Part shown: positions 8,069 through 14,495 of the stretch, piece after piece
Layout: each line of letters begins with the position of its first letter
Numbering within the stretch: the stretch's first letter is position 1
Virus record (IMG/VR): IMGVR_UViG_3300044730_000596
Coordinates: 1 to 24,065 of that record
Direction: 5' to 3' (one strand)
Source: a virus
Length of the DNA: 24,065 nt
The notes under the pieces: model-generated
Database searches by the model: none
What the model saw: only the letters and a program-made list of their open reading frames with translations
What the model was told of the DNA's origin: nothing
Position numbers and translations under genes: made by a program

Positions 8069-9664
8069 CTATCTGAAAAAGGGTGACGACGAGACCTCAA
8101 CCTGAGGCATTGTAAGGTCCATGGTTAGAGAGCAGGCAATAGCCAAACTATCAGCATAGTCGTCGTGGGCATGGGCTTCCTCTGGGGCATGAGCTAAAAA
8201 GTTAGGCCCAGTAAATTTAGTTTCTAGGTCGGTCATCTGTTGGTAAAACCTTTTCCAAGTTCTAAGTCTTCTGGTCTTAGCATGGGCAGGCCAACCAATA
8301 AGTCGTCTATCAATTAAAGTTTTAAGGTGTTTCCAACGTTTAGACTGCTCAGGTTGGCTACTTCCAATTGGGTATACCTCAGCTCTAGGTAACAACAACT
8401 TTAATCTTTGAGCCACTGCGTCACCCACACCACCTGAGTCAACACCAACAGCTAGCACGTCATAACTACCTAAAAAGTTAACTATTTGAAAATACTGGTC
8501 TTCCCAGTCCTCACTTTGAATCTCCATCCAATTTAGAATTCTATGGTCAAAGTAGCCAAACTCATCTGGCCTATCCCAGTCAACCCAAACAACTGTGACA
8601 ACAGTAGAGTCAACTTTTCTGGCTGGGTCAATTCCCACTACAACTGGAGTTCTGTGCCAAGCCTTAACAATTTCTTGAGAGGTATCCCCAAGTTCGTCCA
8701 TTACCGTAGAGGTTACAAACATGCCTCGTTCTAGAAGCCACTTACAGTTATAGGACATTTGGAATTCATCAGAGTCTTCACCTACACGTAGTATTTCTTT
8801 CTTAATAAACTTCTGGTAGTTATCATTATATTTAGCTACGTCTTTCCAATCCCACTGATAGTGGTTTTGCTTATTTCCTCTAGAAGTTTGACGACGCTTG
8901 TTTAACTGGATAGAGCGATAGAAGTTGTTTTTGTGTGTGGTAGGCGTGCCTGTTTTAACCATAGTTCCAGCGTAATACGCCAACATAGGAGATATAGATT
9001 TAGATACTACAAAGTCATCTGCTTCTTGGCACTCATCAATAACAATGAGGTGGAAAGACTTAGATTCAATTTTTGCACGAGGGTTGGCCGTCATCATCAT
9101 TACAGATGAGCCAGAGTTCTTCAATTTAATTTGCTTTGTAACTCCAGCAACTTTTTTAGCTTCGTCATCAATCTCTGGGTCACCTAATACGTTTAATGCG
9201 TGCTCACTAGTAAGCCTGTTAATAGTACGACTAAACAGAGTTTCTGCTTGACCTTCTACTGGAGCAAACAATCCTACCCAGATACCGTCTTTAAACTTAC
9301 CTAATAAATCTGGATACATACGTGCAAGTCGTGGAAGAATAACCATAAGTGTAGCTACAGTATTTGCAATAGTTTCTGATTTACCGGACTGACGTGCAGC
9401 AAGAGCGGTAATTTCTTCACCGTCATTAATAATTACAGATTCCATAATTCTTCGTGCAAGTGGTGCTTGATATGGATGCAACTCATAGCCAACAAGTGCT
9501 ACTAAAAACACCATCATTTTGTCTACTAGTTTGTCAACAAACTCTCGGGACAGCTCATCTAACCCGTCGTCTTCTTCAGCGGGTTCAAGGTCGTCCTCAT
9601 CAATTTCTTCGAAGTCTTCTTCTTCTTCAAAGAGTTCATCAATGTCAATATCTTCTTCAAACAT
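8069..9664 (-). CDS. Terminase large subunit
   Basis: A 531-aa packaging motor and nuclease. The ATPase domain has a Walker A motif AARQSGKSET (about residues 89-98), Walker B LIVIDECQEAD (about 206-216) and the coupling motif KTGTPTT (about 237-243). The C-terminal RNase H-like nuclease shows VGIDPARKVDST (D346), VGVDSGG (D409) and HDDYADSLA (D501/D502/D505), the acidic residues that hold the metal ions. Unusually, the first 40 residues are almost all Glu and Asp. The start has a strong AAAGGAGG. The gene opens the head operon behind a long leader with a hairpin. No small-subunit gene was recognised nearby. Confidence 0.95.
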   Translation of the reverse strand: MFEEDIDIDELFEEEEDFEEIDEDDLEPAEEDDGLDELSREFVDKLVDKMMVFLVALVGYELHPYQAPLARRIMESVIINDGEEITALAARQSGKSETIANTVATLMVILPRLARMYPDLLGKFKDGIWVGLFAPVEGQAETLFSRTINRLTSEHALNVLGDPEIDDEAKKVAGVTKQIKLKNSGSSVMMMTANPRAKIESKSFHLIVIDECQEADDFVVSKSISPMLAYYAGTMVKTGTPTTHKNNFYRSIQLNKRRQTSRGNKQNHYQWDWKDVAKYNDNYQKFIKKEILRVGEDSDEFQMSYNCKWLLERGMFVTSTVMDELGDTSQEIVKAWHRTPVVVGIDPARKVDSTVVTVVWVDWDRPDEFGYFDHRILNWMEIQSEDWEDQYFQIVNFLGSYDVLAVGVDSGGVGDAVAQRLKLLLPRAEVYPIGSSQPEQSKRWKHLKTLIDRRLIGWPAHAKTRRLRTWKRFYQQMTDLETKFTGPNFLAHAPEEAHAHDDYADSLAIACSLTMDLTMPQVEVSSSPFFR

Positions 9665-9687
9665 TTGTACCTCCTTTAAAGACGGAA

Positions 9688-9712
9688 AGCCCTGGGTTTA
9701 AAATCCAGGGCT
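9688..9712 (-). promoter_or_regulatory. Stem-loop in the terminase leader
   Basis: Perfect 8-bp arms AGCCCTGG (9688-9695) and CCAGGGCT (9705-9712) enclose a nine-base AT-rich loop. On the minus strand it ends ten bases before the AAAGGAGG of the terminase gene and is followed by TTTCCGTCTTT. It could be a terminator for the upstream small genes, or an RNA element that tunes terminase translation. Confidence 0.5.
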
Positions 9713-9754
9713 GCCGCTGCCACACGGGAGAGAAGGAGAGAGTTGGCGGATATA

Positions 9755-9782
9755 ATTTTAGCATACAAATGTAGTTACTCAA
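9755..9782 (-). promoter_or_regulatory. Candidate promoter for the terminase and head operon
   Basis: On the minus strand TTGAGT (9777-9782) and TAAAAT (9755-9760) are separated by 16 bases, close to a sigma-70 type promoter. It overlaps the end of the 81-aa gene and would give a leader of roughly 80 bases containing the hairpin. This is a sequence match only. Confidence 0.35.
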
Positions 9783-10020
9783 TGCGAGATAATCTTTTGT
9801 GCAATTCGTCAACAACTGCATGGATAGCTTCAGCTCCAGTAAGGGCCTCATCCAAATAAACTTGATTTCTGTTCTTTTCGTAAGCTGAAAGACAGCGGCT
9901 TAACTCATAGAGAATCTGGTCTGACCAAACCAAAAGTTCTCCTGAAGGTATCTTGGATACTCTTTTGGCTACCTTTTCAGAAAAAGGTTTGTTCCAATTC
10001 TTTTTTCGTCTAATCACCAT
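9775..10020 (-). CDS. Unknown small helical protein
   Basis: An 81-aa protein, basic at the N-terminus (MVIRRKKNWNKPFSEKVAKR) and otherwise predicted helical (ILYELSRCLSAYEKN, then a helix with GAEAIHAVVDELHKRL). The ATG overlaps the end of the upstream gene by seven bases, with GAGGAG eight bases before it, so translation is coupled. It is the last gene before the terminase. A small-terminase role can be imagined from position, but no DNA-binding motif supports it. Confidence 0.65.
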   Translation of the reverse strand: MVIRRKKNWNKPFSEKVAKRVSKIPSGELLVWSDQILYELSRCLSAYEKNRNQVYLDEALTGAEAIHAVVDELHKRLSRIE

Positions 10021-10295
10021 TCGTCTATCTCCTCAGTAGAGAGCCCCATATTACGGGCTCCAAGAGCATTTGCCAAAAGCAAGTCTGCGTCCTCTTCAAA
10101 GACTATCTCTGTGTTTTTATTCCACATACCTATTACTAAACCTGGTTTAGTGAAGGGGGTTCTAAAAACTAAACAAACTTTGCTTTTCCTGTAGGGGAAG
10201 TCAGTTTCTTGAGTCCAGCCTTTTTCTACTATCGGTAGAGCTCTACGGTGGTAGTACTGAATTACATCTACGTATAGTGGTCCGAATGTTTTCAT
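10014..10295 (-). CDS. Unknown small protein
   Basis: A 93-aa protein with mixed alpha/beta character (FGPLYVDVIQYYHRRALP, SKVCLVFRTPF, VIGMWNKNTEIVFEED). AGGAG lies just before the ATG, and the gene directly abuts the stop of the KTSC-domain gene. It belongs to a run of small, tightly packed genes between the regulatory region at 11.5-12 kb and the terminase. No family recognised. Confidence 0.65.
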   Translation of the reverse strand: MKTFGPLYVDVIQYYHRRALPIVEKGWTQETDFPYRKSKVCLVFRTPFTKPGLVIGMWNKNTEIVFEEDADLLLANALGARNMGLSTEEIDEW

Positions 10296-10778
10296 CTACT
10301 CCTGTTTTCCAAATAGATAATCATCCAAAGTAGGTATTTTAGGTTTAGACCCGTACATATATTCTGAAAACTCTGAAATGTCGTTCATCTGTTCCCTACG
10401 GTGTTTTGGCATACGGGTTACATCTGAAGGCCCCATGTCTCCCCAACCGTCTAACCCAGACTCTCTTAGAAACACTCCTTTAGACGGTGCGTTAACAAAG
10501 TCATACCACACGTCTTCAGGAACTCCTCGATAATCCCACCAAGTACCGTCTCTAAATACAACGGTCATTGTGTTGGTTTTAAAATCGTATCCAGCTTTTA
10601 TAGTTCTTGGTTTAGCTGGATTGCTTGTTGTAGTGGTTCGCATAGAGGGTCCACCGTCAATTACTTGAAATTCAGGGTCATTTTCTTTAGGGTCTTTTAA
10701 AAGTTCGTCAATAAAATTTGACGTGTAACTAGACGACATCTCTTCCCAAGAAGGGATAGTAGGTCTTTTCTTAGCCAT
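10296..10778 (-). CDS. KTSC-domain protein
   Basis: A 160-aa protein whose residues about 58-108 match the KTSC domain: TIKAGYDFKTNTMTVVFRDG, then TWWDYRGVPEDVWYDF and the signature NAPSKGVFLRES. KTSC domains are short alpha/beta folds found alone or joined to other modules in bacteria and phages and are suspected to bind nucleic acid or act in RNA-related processes; their role is not settled. The N-terminal 55 residues are polar and look disordered. Its start overlaps the upstream stop as TAATG. Confidence 0.75.
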   Translation of the reverse strand: MAKKRPTIPSWEEMSSSYTSNFIDELLKDPKENDPEFQVIDGGPSMRTTTTSNPAKPRTIKAGYDFKTNTMTVVFRDGTWWDYRGVPEDVWYDFVNAPSKGVFLRESGLDGWGDMGPSDVTRMPKHRREQMNDISEFSEYMYGSKPKIPTLDDYLFGKQE

Positions 10779-11041
10779 TAGTTCTCACATTCATGCAAAA
10801 CAGCTTCTTCTTCTGTAACTCTAGCATGACAAGCCTTGCACCTAAGATACTTAGGCGGTTTAAAATTATTTTGAGCCGTAGCTCCTAAAGGAAAATTGTT
10901 TCCGTTTTCATCATTTTCGGATTCGTAATCAAATACTATCTTTGATTCTCTAAAGAGGTGGTCTGGAAAAGGACCTTTAGCTTGATAAGCTTTTTCTGGC
11001 ACGGGGTGGGCTTGAATAGCTTTTACCCGTGTTATTTTCAT
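10778..11041 (-). CDS. Small protein with C-terminal zinc-finger-like motif
   Basis: An 87-aa protein. The last 25 residues contain C-x2-C followed by H-x-C (LRCKACHARVTEEEAVLHEC), spacing suited to one zinc ion. The rest is polar. The start ATG overlaps the upstream stop as ATGA, with AGAGGAAG as ribosome binding site. It is paired with another cysteine-rich small protein upstream. It could bind DNA or protein; no specific role is visible. Confidence 0.65.
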   Translation of the reverse strand: MKITRVKAIQAHPVPEKAYQAKGPFPDHLFRESKIVFDYESENDENGNNFPLGATAQNNFKPPKYLRCKACHARVTEEEAVLHECEN

Positions 11042-11298
11042 ACTTCCTCTTCTGTTGGCTCCTCCGTAGATTCTACAGTACTTTCTGTAGTTTTTGCTTT
11101 ACTTGCAGTTTTCTTAATAGTCTTCTTTGAGTCTTCAATAATAGGGGTACCTGTGGATGTACCAGGTAGTGGTAACTGCCCAGATAGTGCCCGCACTTGT
11201 AAGTGTGGTGGCAAACAGATTGGGCAATAACTTATTGGGTTAGCGCCTTTGTCAGCCAGAGTATATTCAGCATTATTTGGGCAGTTCACACATTTCAT
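11038..11298 (-). CDS. Small zinc-ribbon-like protein with acidic Thr/Ser tail
   Basis: An 86-aa protein. The N-terminus has MKCVNCPNNAEYTL and then SYCPICLPPHL, i.e. two C-x2-C knuckles about 17 residues apart, typical of a zinc ribbon. The C-terminal 35 residues are Lys/Thr/Glu low-complexity sequence (KTIKKTASKAKTTESTVEST) and probably disordered. It follows the holin-like gene by four bases and overlaps the next gene by four. A function is not evident. Confidence 0.65.
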   Translation of the reverse strand: MKCVNCPNNAEYTLADKGANPISYCPICLPPHLQVRALSGQLPLPGTSTGTPIIEDSKKTIKKTASKAKTTESTVESTEEPTEEEV

Positions 11299-11302
11299 GA
11301 TT

Positions 11303-11506
11303 TTACTTAGCTCCTGTGCCGAATGCTGTATCGGAAGGATTTAGATAACGAAGTAGTACTGGAAGAATCGCTACAACACCTGCGGTGAGGATAGCTTTTA
11401 CTCCTTCTAGGTCAAGGCTAAATACATCTCCACCTGTGGCAACAAATGCGGAAACTGCTGCAGCCATGAACGAGCGACCCCATGAGGCCAACATTGCTTT
11501 ATTCAT
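11303..11506 (-). CDS. Holin-like two-helix membrane protein
   Basis: A 67-aa protein with two hydrophobic segments, about residues 10-25 (WGRSFMAAAVSAFVATGG) and 36-54 (VKAILTAGVVAILPVLLRYL), joined by a short acidic turn and ending in a small polar tail. Size, the NKAMLASWGRSF start and the layout fit the small r1t-type holins common in actinobacterial phages. It would permeabilise the cytoplasmic membrane at lysis. No endolysin is adjacent on this strand, but a secreted transglycosylase-like gene lies divergently about 460 bases away. A TTGACA box with an overlapping palindrome precedes it. Confidence 0.65.
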   Translation of the reverse strand: MNKAMLASWGRSFMAAAVSAFVATGGDVFSLDLEGVKAILTAGVVAILPVLLRYLNPSDTAFGTGAK

Positions 11507-11554
11507 TTATTTCTCTACCTTTCGAGACACAACTAGGTTAGTGCCTGCACAATT

Positions 11555-11583
11555 AGTCTGCCTGATTTACAACTTGATGTCAA
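11555..11583 (-). promoter_or_regulatory. Candidate promoter of the holin-like gene
   Basis: On the minus strand a perfect TTGACA (11578-11583) is followed after 17 bases by CAGACT (11555-11560), a weak -10. The -35 box lies inside the palindrome CTTGATGTCAAG (11573-11584), so a repressor or activator bound there could control it. Confidence 0.35.
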
Positions 11584-11584
11584 G
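11573..11584. promoter_or_regulatory. Operator-like palindrome over a -35 box
   Basis: CTTGA-TG-TCAAG is a 12-base sequence with perfect 5-base arms, in the short gap between two minus-strand membrane-protein genes. It covers the TTGACA of the candidate holin promoter. Confidence 0.4.
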
Positions 11585-11589
11585 CCCAA

Positions 11590-11835
11590 CTACTTTGCAG
11601 ATTCCTCAATATGTTGCGTAAACCGTCCTTCTAAGCGTGCCATTGAAATTTTTTGTTCTGTTACATCTCTACTAATTTGATTTAACTGGTCCTTCATTGA
11701 GCTTCCACCGTTTGGTTTCAATTCGGACAAATACCCCTTTAACCAACTCTTTAATAACCAATTAGTTATTGAAATAGTAAACAAAGCAAACGTAGCAAAA
11801 CTAGCTAATGTTTGCGCCCATTGTAAAACTGTCAT
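11590..11835 (-). CDS. Small membrane-anchored coiled-coil protein
   Basis: An 81-aa protein with one strong transmembrane segment (about residues 8-30, with TLASFATFALFTISITNWLL) followed by a charged helix (MKDQLNQISRDVTEQKISMARLEGRF) that looks like a short coiled coil. This layout is common for phage proteins encoded beside holins, which act as antiholins, second holins or spanin-like factors. I start it at ATG 11835, nine bases after AGGA, and not at the TTG one codon earlier. It faces the plus-strand lysis and whiB island across a divergent promoter region. Confidence 0.65.
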   Translation of the reverse strand: MTVLQWAQTLASFATFALFTISITNWLLKSWLKGYLSELKPNGGSSMKDQLNQISRDVTEQKISMARLEGRFTQHIEESAK

Positions 11836-11859
11836 CAATGTGTTTCCTGTCTAAAGGGC

Positions 11860-11890
11860 GTTATACGCAGTGTAGAAAAAAGTTTGTCAT
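11860..11890 (-). promoter_or_regulatory. Candidate minus-strand promoter of the divergent region
   Basis: On the minus strand ATGACA (11885-11890) and TATAAC (11860-11865) are spaced by 19 bases, slightly long for sigma-70. The -10 lies in a near-palindrome GCGT-TAT-ACGC (11858-11868). It would drive the 81-aa membrane protein gene. Confidence 0.35.
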
Positions 11891-11909
11891 AAAAACACAC
11901 CTTTGTCAT
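11883..11909 (+). repeat. Direct repeat TTTGTCAT, possible operator pair
   Basis: TTTGTCAT occurs at 11883-11890 and again at 11902-11909, a spacing of 19 bases (about two helical turns), and a related CTTGACAT follows at 11919-11926. The copies coincide with -35 boxes of both divergent promoters, which suits a shared regulator. Confidence 0.5.
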
Positions 11910-11931
11910 GCTATTCAACTTGACATATATA
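11903..11931 (+). promoter_or_regulatory. Promoter of the transglycosylase-whiB operon
   Basis: TTGTCA (11903-11908), a 17-base spacer and TATATA (11926-11931) form a good sigma-70 type promoter. Transcription would start near 11938, giving a leader of about 30 bases with AAGGAGG at 11956-11962, seven bases before the ATG. Confidence 0.55.
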
Positions 11932-11969
11932 CGTAACTCAGTGTTTCCTTGTACTAAGGAGGAAATCAA

Positions 11970-12536
11970 ATGCTTTTGTTAAAGAACATAGCGCCAGAGT
12001 CAAAGGGACTTGGAGCCATGGCAATGACCATGGTCCTTTTAGTCACAATGACAGTAACCGCAACTGACTCGTCTCAAGCTTCAAATAAGCTTGGAGACGC
12101 AAAAGATATGGGTTCTGTCCAGGTAGTTACATTAAGTGATTACTCAGATAAGACCTCACTCACGGACACGGAGTTAAAAGAACTTCTAACTCTTGTCGGA
12201 TTTAAAGGGTCTGCGCTTAAGACAGCGTGGGCCGTAGCTAAAAAGGAATCTAACGGACGACCTTTAGCTCACAATAAAAATGCTAATACTGGGGACAACT
12301 CTTATGGCATTTTTCAAATCAACATGTTAGGAAGCCTCGGTGAGGACAGGAGAGAAAAGTTCTCTCTATTGACTAACTCTGATTTGTTTAACCCAGTAAA
12401 AAACGCTCAGATAGCGTTTCATATGACCCAAGGAGGAGAAGACTGGTCCTCTTGGACATATTTGGAAGGAGAACGGTTTAAGCAATTTTTGCTTGAATAT
12501 CCAGCGATATTTAATACCAAAAACAATAAGGAGTAA
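11970..12536 (+). CDS. Secreted lytic transglycosylase-like (SLT) protein
   Basis: A 188-aa protein with an N-terminal signal or anchor segment (about residues 14-33, LGAMAMTMVLLVTMTVTATD). The catalytic part has AWAVAKKESNGRP with E93 in the position of the SLT catalytic glutamate, followed by NSYGIFQINMLG (about 110-121), the usual G-x-x-Q motif. The enzyme would cut the glycan strand of peptidoglycan. Having its own signal, it can reach the wall without a holin. It is the first gene of the only plus-strand operon, with an optimal AAGGAGG. Tail-associated lysozymes share the fold but usually lack a signal peptide, so an export-type lysin or wall-remodelling enzyme is more likely. Confidence 0.8.
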   Translation: MLLLKNIAPESKGLGAMAMTMVLLVTMTVTATDSSQASNKLGDAKDMGSVQVVTLSDYSDKTSLTDTELKELLTLVGFKGSALKTAWAVAKKESNGRPLAHNKNANTGDNSYGIFQINMLGSLGEDRREKFSLLTNSDLFNPVKNAQIAFHMTQGGEDWSSWTYLEGERFKQFLLEYPAIFNTKNNKE

Positions 12537-12539
12537 TAT

Positions 12540-12803
12540 ATGGCTAAAGCACCAGGTTTTGACGGTACGCAACCCTGCGCTACTGTAAACGGAGATATGT
12601 TTTTTCCAGAAACTGGTGCTGAAACTATAGAGTTAAAACCTGTACTAAATAAGATATGCAATAGTTGCCAGTTCCAAACACCTTGTTTACAGTATGCGTT
12701 AGAAAACGCTGTTCAAGGTTTTTGGGCTGGCACTGTTGAACGTGAAAGACGACTTATGCGTAAGCGTTTAAATATTGTAGTTAAGCCGTTAGTTTATTAC
12801 TAA
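12540..12803 (+). CDS. WhiB-family iron-sulfur transcription factor
   Basis: An 87-aa protein with the WhiB signature: C13, then C40-x2-C43-x5-C49, four cysteines that hold a [4Fe-4S] cluster, followed by GFWAGT (60-65), equivalent to the family's G-[VI]-W-G-G turn, and a basic C-terminus (RERRLMRKR). WhiB proteins bind the main sigma factor and change promoter choice. Phage versions, such as WhiB of mycobacteriophage TM4, interfere with host WhiB2 and septation and contribute to superinfection exclusion. The AAGGAG lies in the last codons of the upstream gene, so the two are coupled. This is the best evidence for an actinobacterial host. It might also regulate the divergent promoter next door. 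Confidence 0.93.
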   Translation: MAKAPGFDGTQPCATVNGDMFFPETGAETIELKPVLNKICNSCQFQTPCLQYALENAVQGFWAGTVERERRLMRKRLNIVVKPLVYY

Positions 12804-12812
12804 ATATTAGTA
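12798..12812. terminator. Palindrome at the convergent gene ends
   Basis: TACTAA-ATA-TTAGTA is a perfect inverted repeat with 6-bp arms that contains the stop codons of both whiB and the minus-strand gene facing it. The stem is AT-rich and no U-tract follows, so termination here would be weak. Confidence 0.3.
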
Positions 12813-13543
12813 TCTGGTTCATTAAGTTTAAGTTTAGTTTTGTGGTTGTGCTCCCACTCAGGCTTAGTTCCATCTGGACGTTGACCTCTTAAGTACATCT
12901 TTCCAAACACACCCATGCCAGCTTTATCTGTAAGGTTTCTCCATTCAGAAAAATCTCTATTGTGTTTATCTATATCTGTTCCGTACTCTACTGGATGATG
13001 TTCTAAAGTAAACTCTTCAAGTTCTGTCTTGTGTATAGGTATAAAGAAGAACACTGGGTCTCCTTTTTTAAAGGTAACAACTTTTCCAGGCTTAGTTAAT
13101 TTCCAATTAGCGGTTGGAGAAGAAAACATCCAGTCTGACTCTACAATTCCGCTTAACGGAGACGCCCCAGGAATTACTAGGTTAGGGGCCCCCATAATCC
13201 ATAAATTCCAATCTTTAGAGGTTCTTGGTATAGCGTTTAAATGAAAAGTTACTATTCCGTTACCAGTGCCATTATCAGCAAATCTAATTCCATTTTGTTC
13301 TCTCCCACAAATAATATTAGTTCCATCGGCTGAAGTAGTCCCGTCCCAAACAACTTCTACATCCTGTGCTAGACGTATACACCAACCGTGCCTGTTTGCG
13401 TAAGTCATGGGCAAACACCTGTAAGCGTATCCTTGACCTGTTTGGTCCATCCACTCTCGGTCTACTGGAGCTTGTTCAATATTCATTCTGCTACCTACAG
13501 GAACAGTATGATAAAACTTAATGATTTTGTCTGTTGTGGTCAA
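12800..13543 (-). CDS. DUF6065-like protein
   Basis: A 247-aa protein that resembles the DUF6065 family: the segment REWMDQTGQGYAYRCLPMTY followed by ANRHGWCIRLAQDVEVVWDG, then a beta-rich core (GIVTFHLNAIPRTSKDWNLW) and GDPVFFFIPIHK. The family has no known reaction; its members occur in phages and in gene clusters for surface polymers. The start is TTG, chosen because GAGAGGAG lies seven bases upstream; the next ATG is 19 codons in. It overlaps the glycosyltransferase gene by 26 bases and is the last gene of that operon, so a role in glycan or fibre decoration is plausible but unproven. It converges with whiB, with stop codons sharing four bases. Confidence 0.6.
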   Translation of the reverse strand: MTTTDKIIKFYHTVPVGSRMNIEQAPVDREWMDQTGQGYAYRCLPMTYANRHGWCIRLAQDVEVVWDGTTSADGTNIICGREQNGIRFADNGTGNGIVTFHLNAIPRTSKDWNLWIMGAPNLVIPGASPLSGIVESDWMFSSPTANWKLTKPGKVVTFKKGDPVFFFIPIHKTELEEFTLEHHPVEYGTDIDKHNRDFSEWRNLTDKAGMGVFGKMYLRGQRPDGTKPEWEHNHKTKLKLNEPDTNI

Positions 13544-14495
13544 GTCTATACTCCTCTCTCCAAAGTTTAAATAATTTACCTATATCGTACCCTAAGTATT
13601 GATACAGGTCATCTACTGAGCGTTTAGTGCCAAAGTGTTCAAATCCTGTAGTTCTATCTATTATGTGGTCAATTATTAAATTAGTAGCTATAGGTTTATT
13701 TATCTCCCACTCATCATAAAAATCGTTCCACAGTTTGTTTAAAGGCATAAAAGCCTCTACGTCTTGCGGGTACATATGTCTTACAGGTAAACTATAAGGA
13801 AAGTAAACGTCCCAACCATTAGTAAATGCCATAAGACTGTGGTAAAGCTCTTCTCCCCAAAATAACACCCAGCTTGGTTGGGTAACAGTTAAAAAGTATT
13901 CTGCTGGTCCAAAAATAAAATGACCGCATACGTACCATCCTTTAGCAGCAAGGTTATCTTTTCTTTCTCTGCCTACAAGATGAGGAACTAGCTCATAGGT
14001 GTCAAACAAAGATTTTTTAGCAGTATCGGTGTTATAAGTTAAATCGCTCACTGTGTTTGGAGAGTACTCTTTAAGTGTGTCAACTGGTTTTGGAGTCCAC
14101 CCGGGCAAGTAGGTACTAAAAAGTAGTTTAGAATCTAAACGCTGTGTTGTTTCTCTGTGCTCTTCTACAAGAACGTTGTCCCAGTTACTCTCAAACCTGC
14201 TGTGAGCGTCTATTTGTAAAACATAGTCGTAACTGTGGTCTAGCCAACTGTTTGCCAAAACTCTGCATTTGCTTACACTAAATACGCATCCAGGGAGGTC
14301 TACGGAAAAGTTTACTTTACCATCGTAGGTATTAGTTATAGAAGCGTCATCGGATTCAAACTCTTGAACAAATACCCCTACATGAATATCGTGTAGGCCC
14401 GAAGCAGTGCTAAAAAGATTATCTACAGTTGACTGAACTAACGGGTCTCTATAAGACGCAATTGAGACATATATTTTTGCCACATTGCCTACCAC
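13518..14495 (-). CDS. Glycosyltransferase, GlcNAc (PF11397/GT60-like) type
   Basis: A 325-aa protein with the pattern of the GlcNAc glycosyltransferase family: KIYVSIASYRDPLVQSTVDN at the start, then VFVQEFESDD, CRVLANSWL and the metal/UDP-sugar motif VLQIDAHSRFESNWD (about residues 92-106, a D-x-H version of DxD), and later GEELYHSLMAFTNGWDVYFP. Characterised relatives include Dictyostelium Gnt1, which attaches GlcNAc to hydroxyproline of Skp1. Here the acceptor may be a fibre protein or a host glycan. The start is a GTG at 14493-14495; a second GTG at 14481-14483, giving MAKIYVSIASY, is equally good because neither has a clear ribosome binding site. It overlaps both neighbours and is therefore co-transcribed with them. 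Confidence 0.82.
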   Translation of the reverse strand: MVGNVAKIYVSIASYRDPLVQSTVDNLFSTASGLHDIHVGVFVQEFESDDASITNTYDGKVNFSVDLPGCVFSVSKCRVLANSWLDHSYDYVLQIDAHSRFESNWDNVLVEEHRETTQRLDSKLLFSTYLPGWTPKPVDTLKEYSPNTVSDLTYNTDTAKKSLFDTYELVPHLVGRERKDNLAAKGWYVCGHFIFGPAEYFLTVTQPSWVLFWGEELYHSLMAFTNGWDVYFPYSLPVRHMYPQDVEAFMPLNKLWNDFYDEWEINKPIATNLIIDHIIDRTTGFEHFGTKRSVDDLYQYLGYDIGKLFKLWREEYRLDHNRQNH

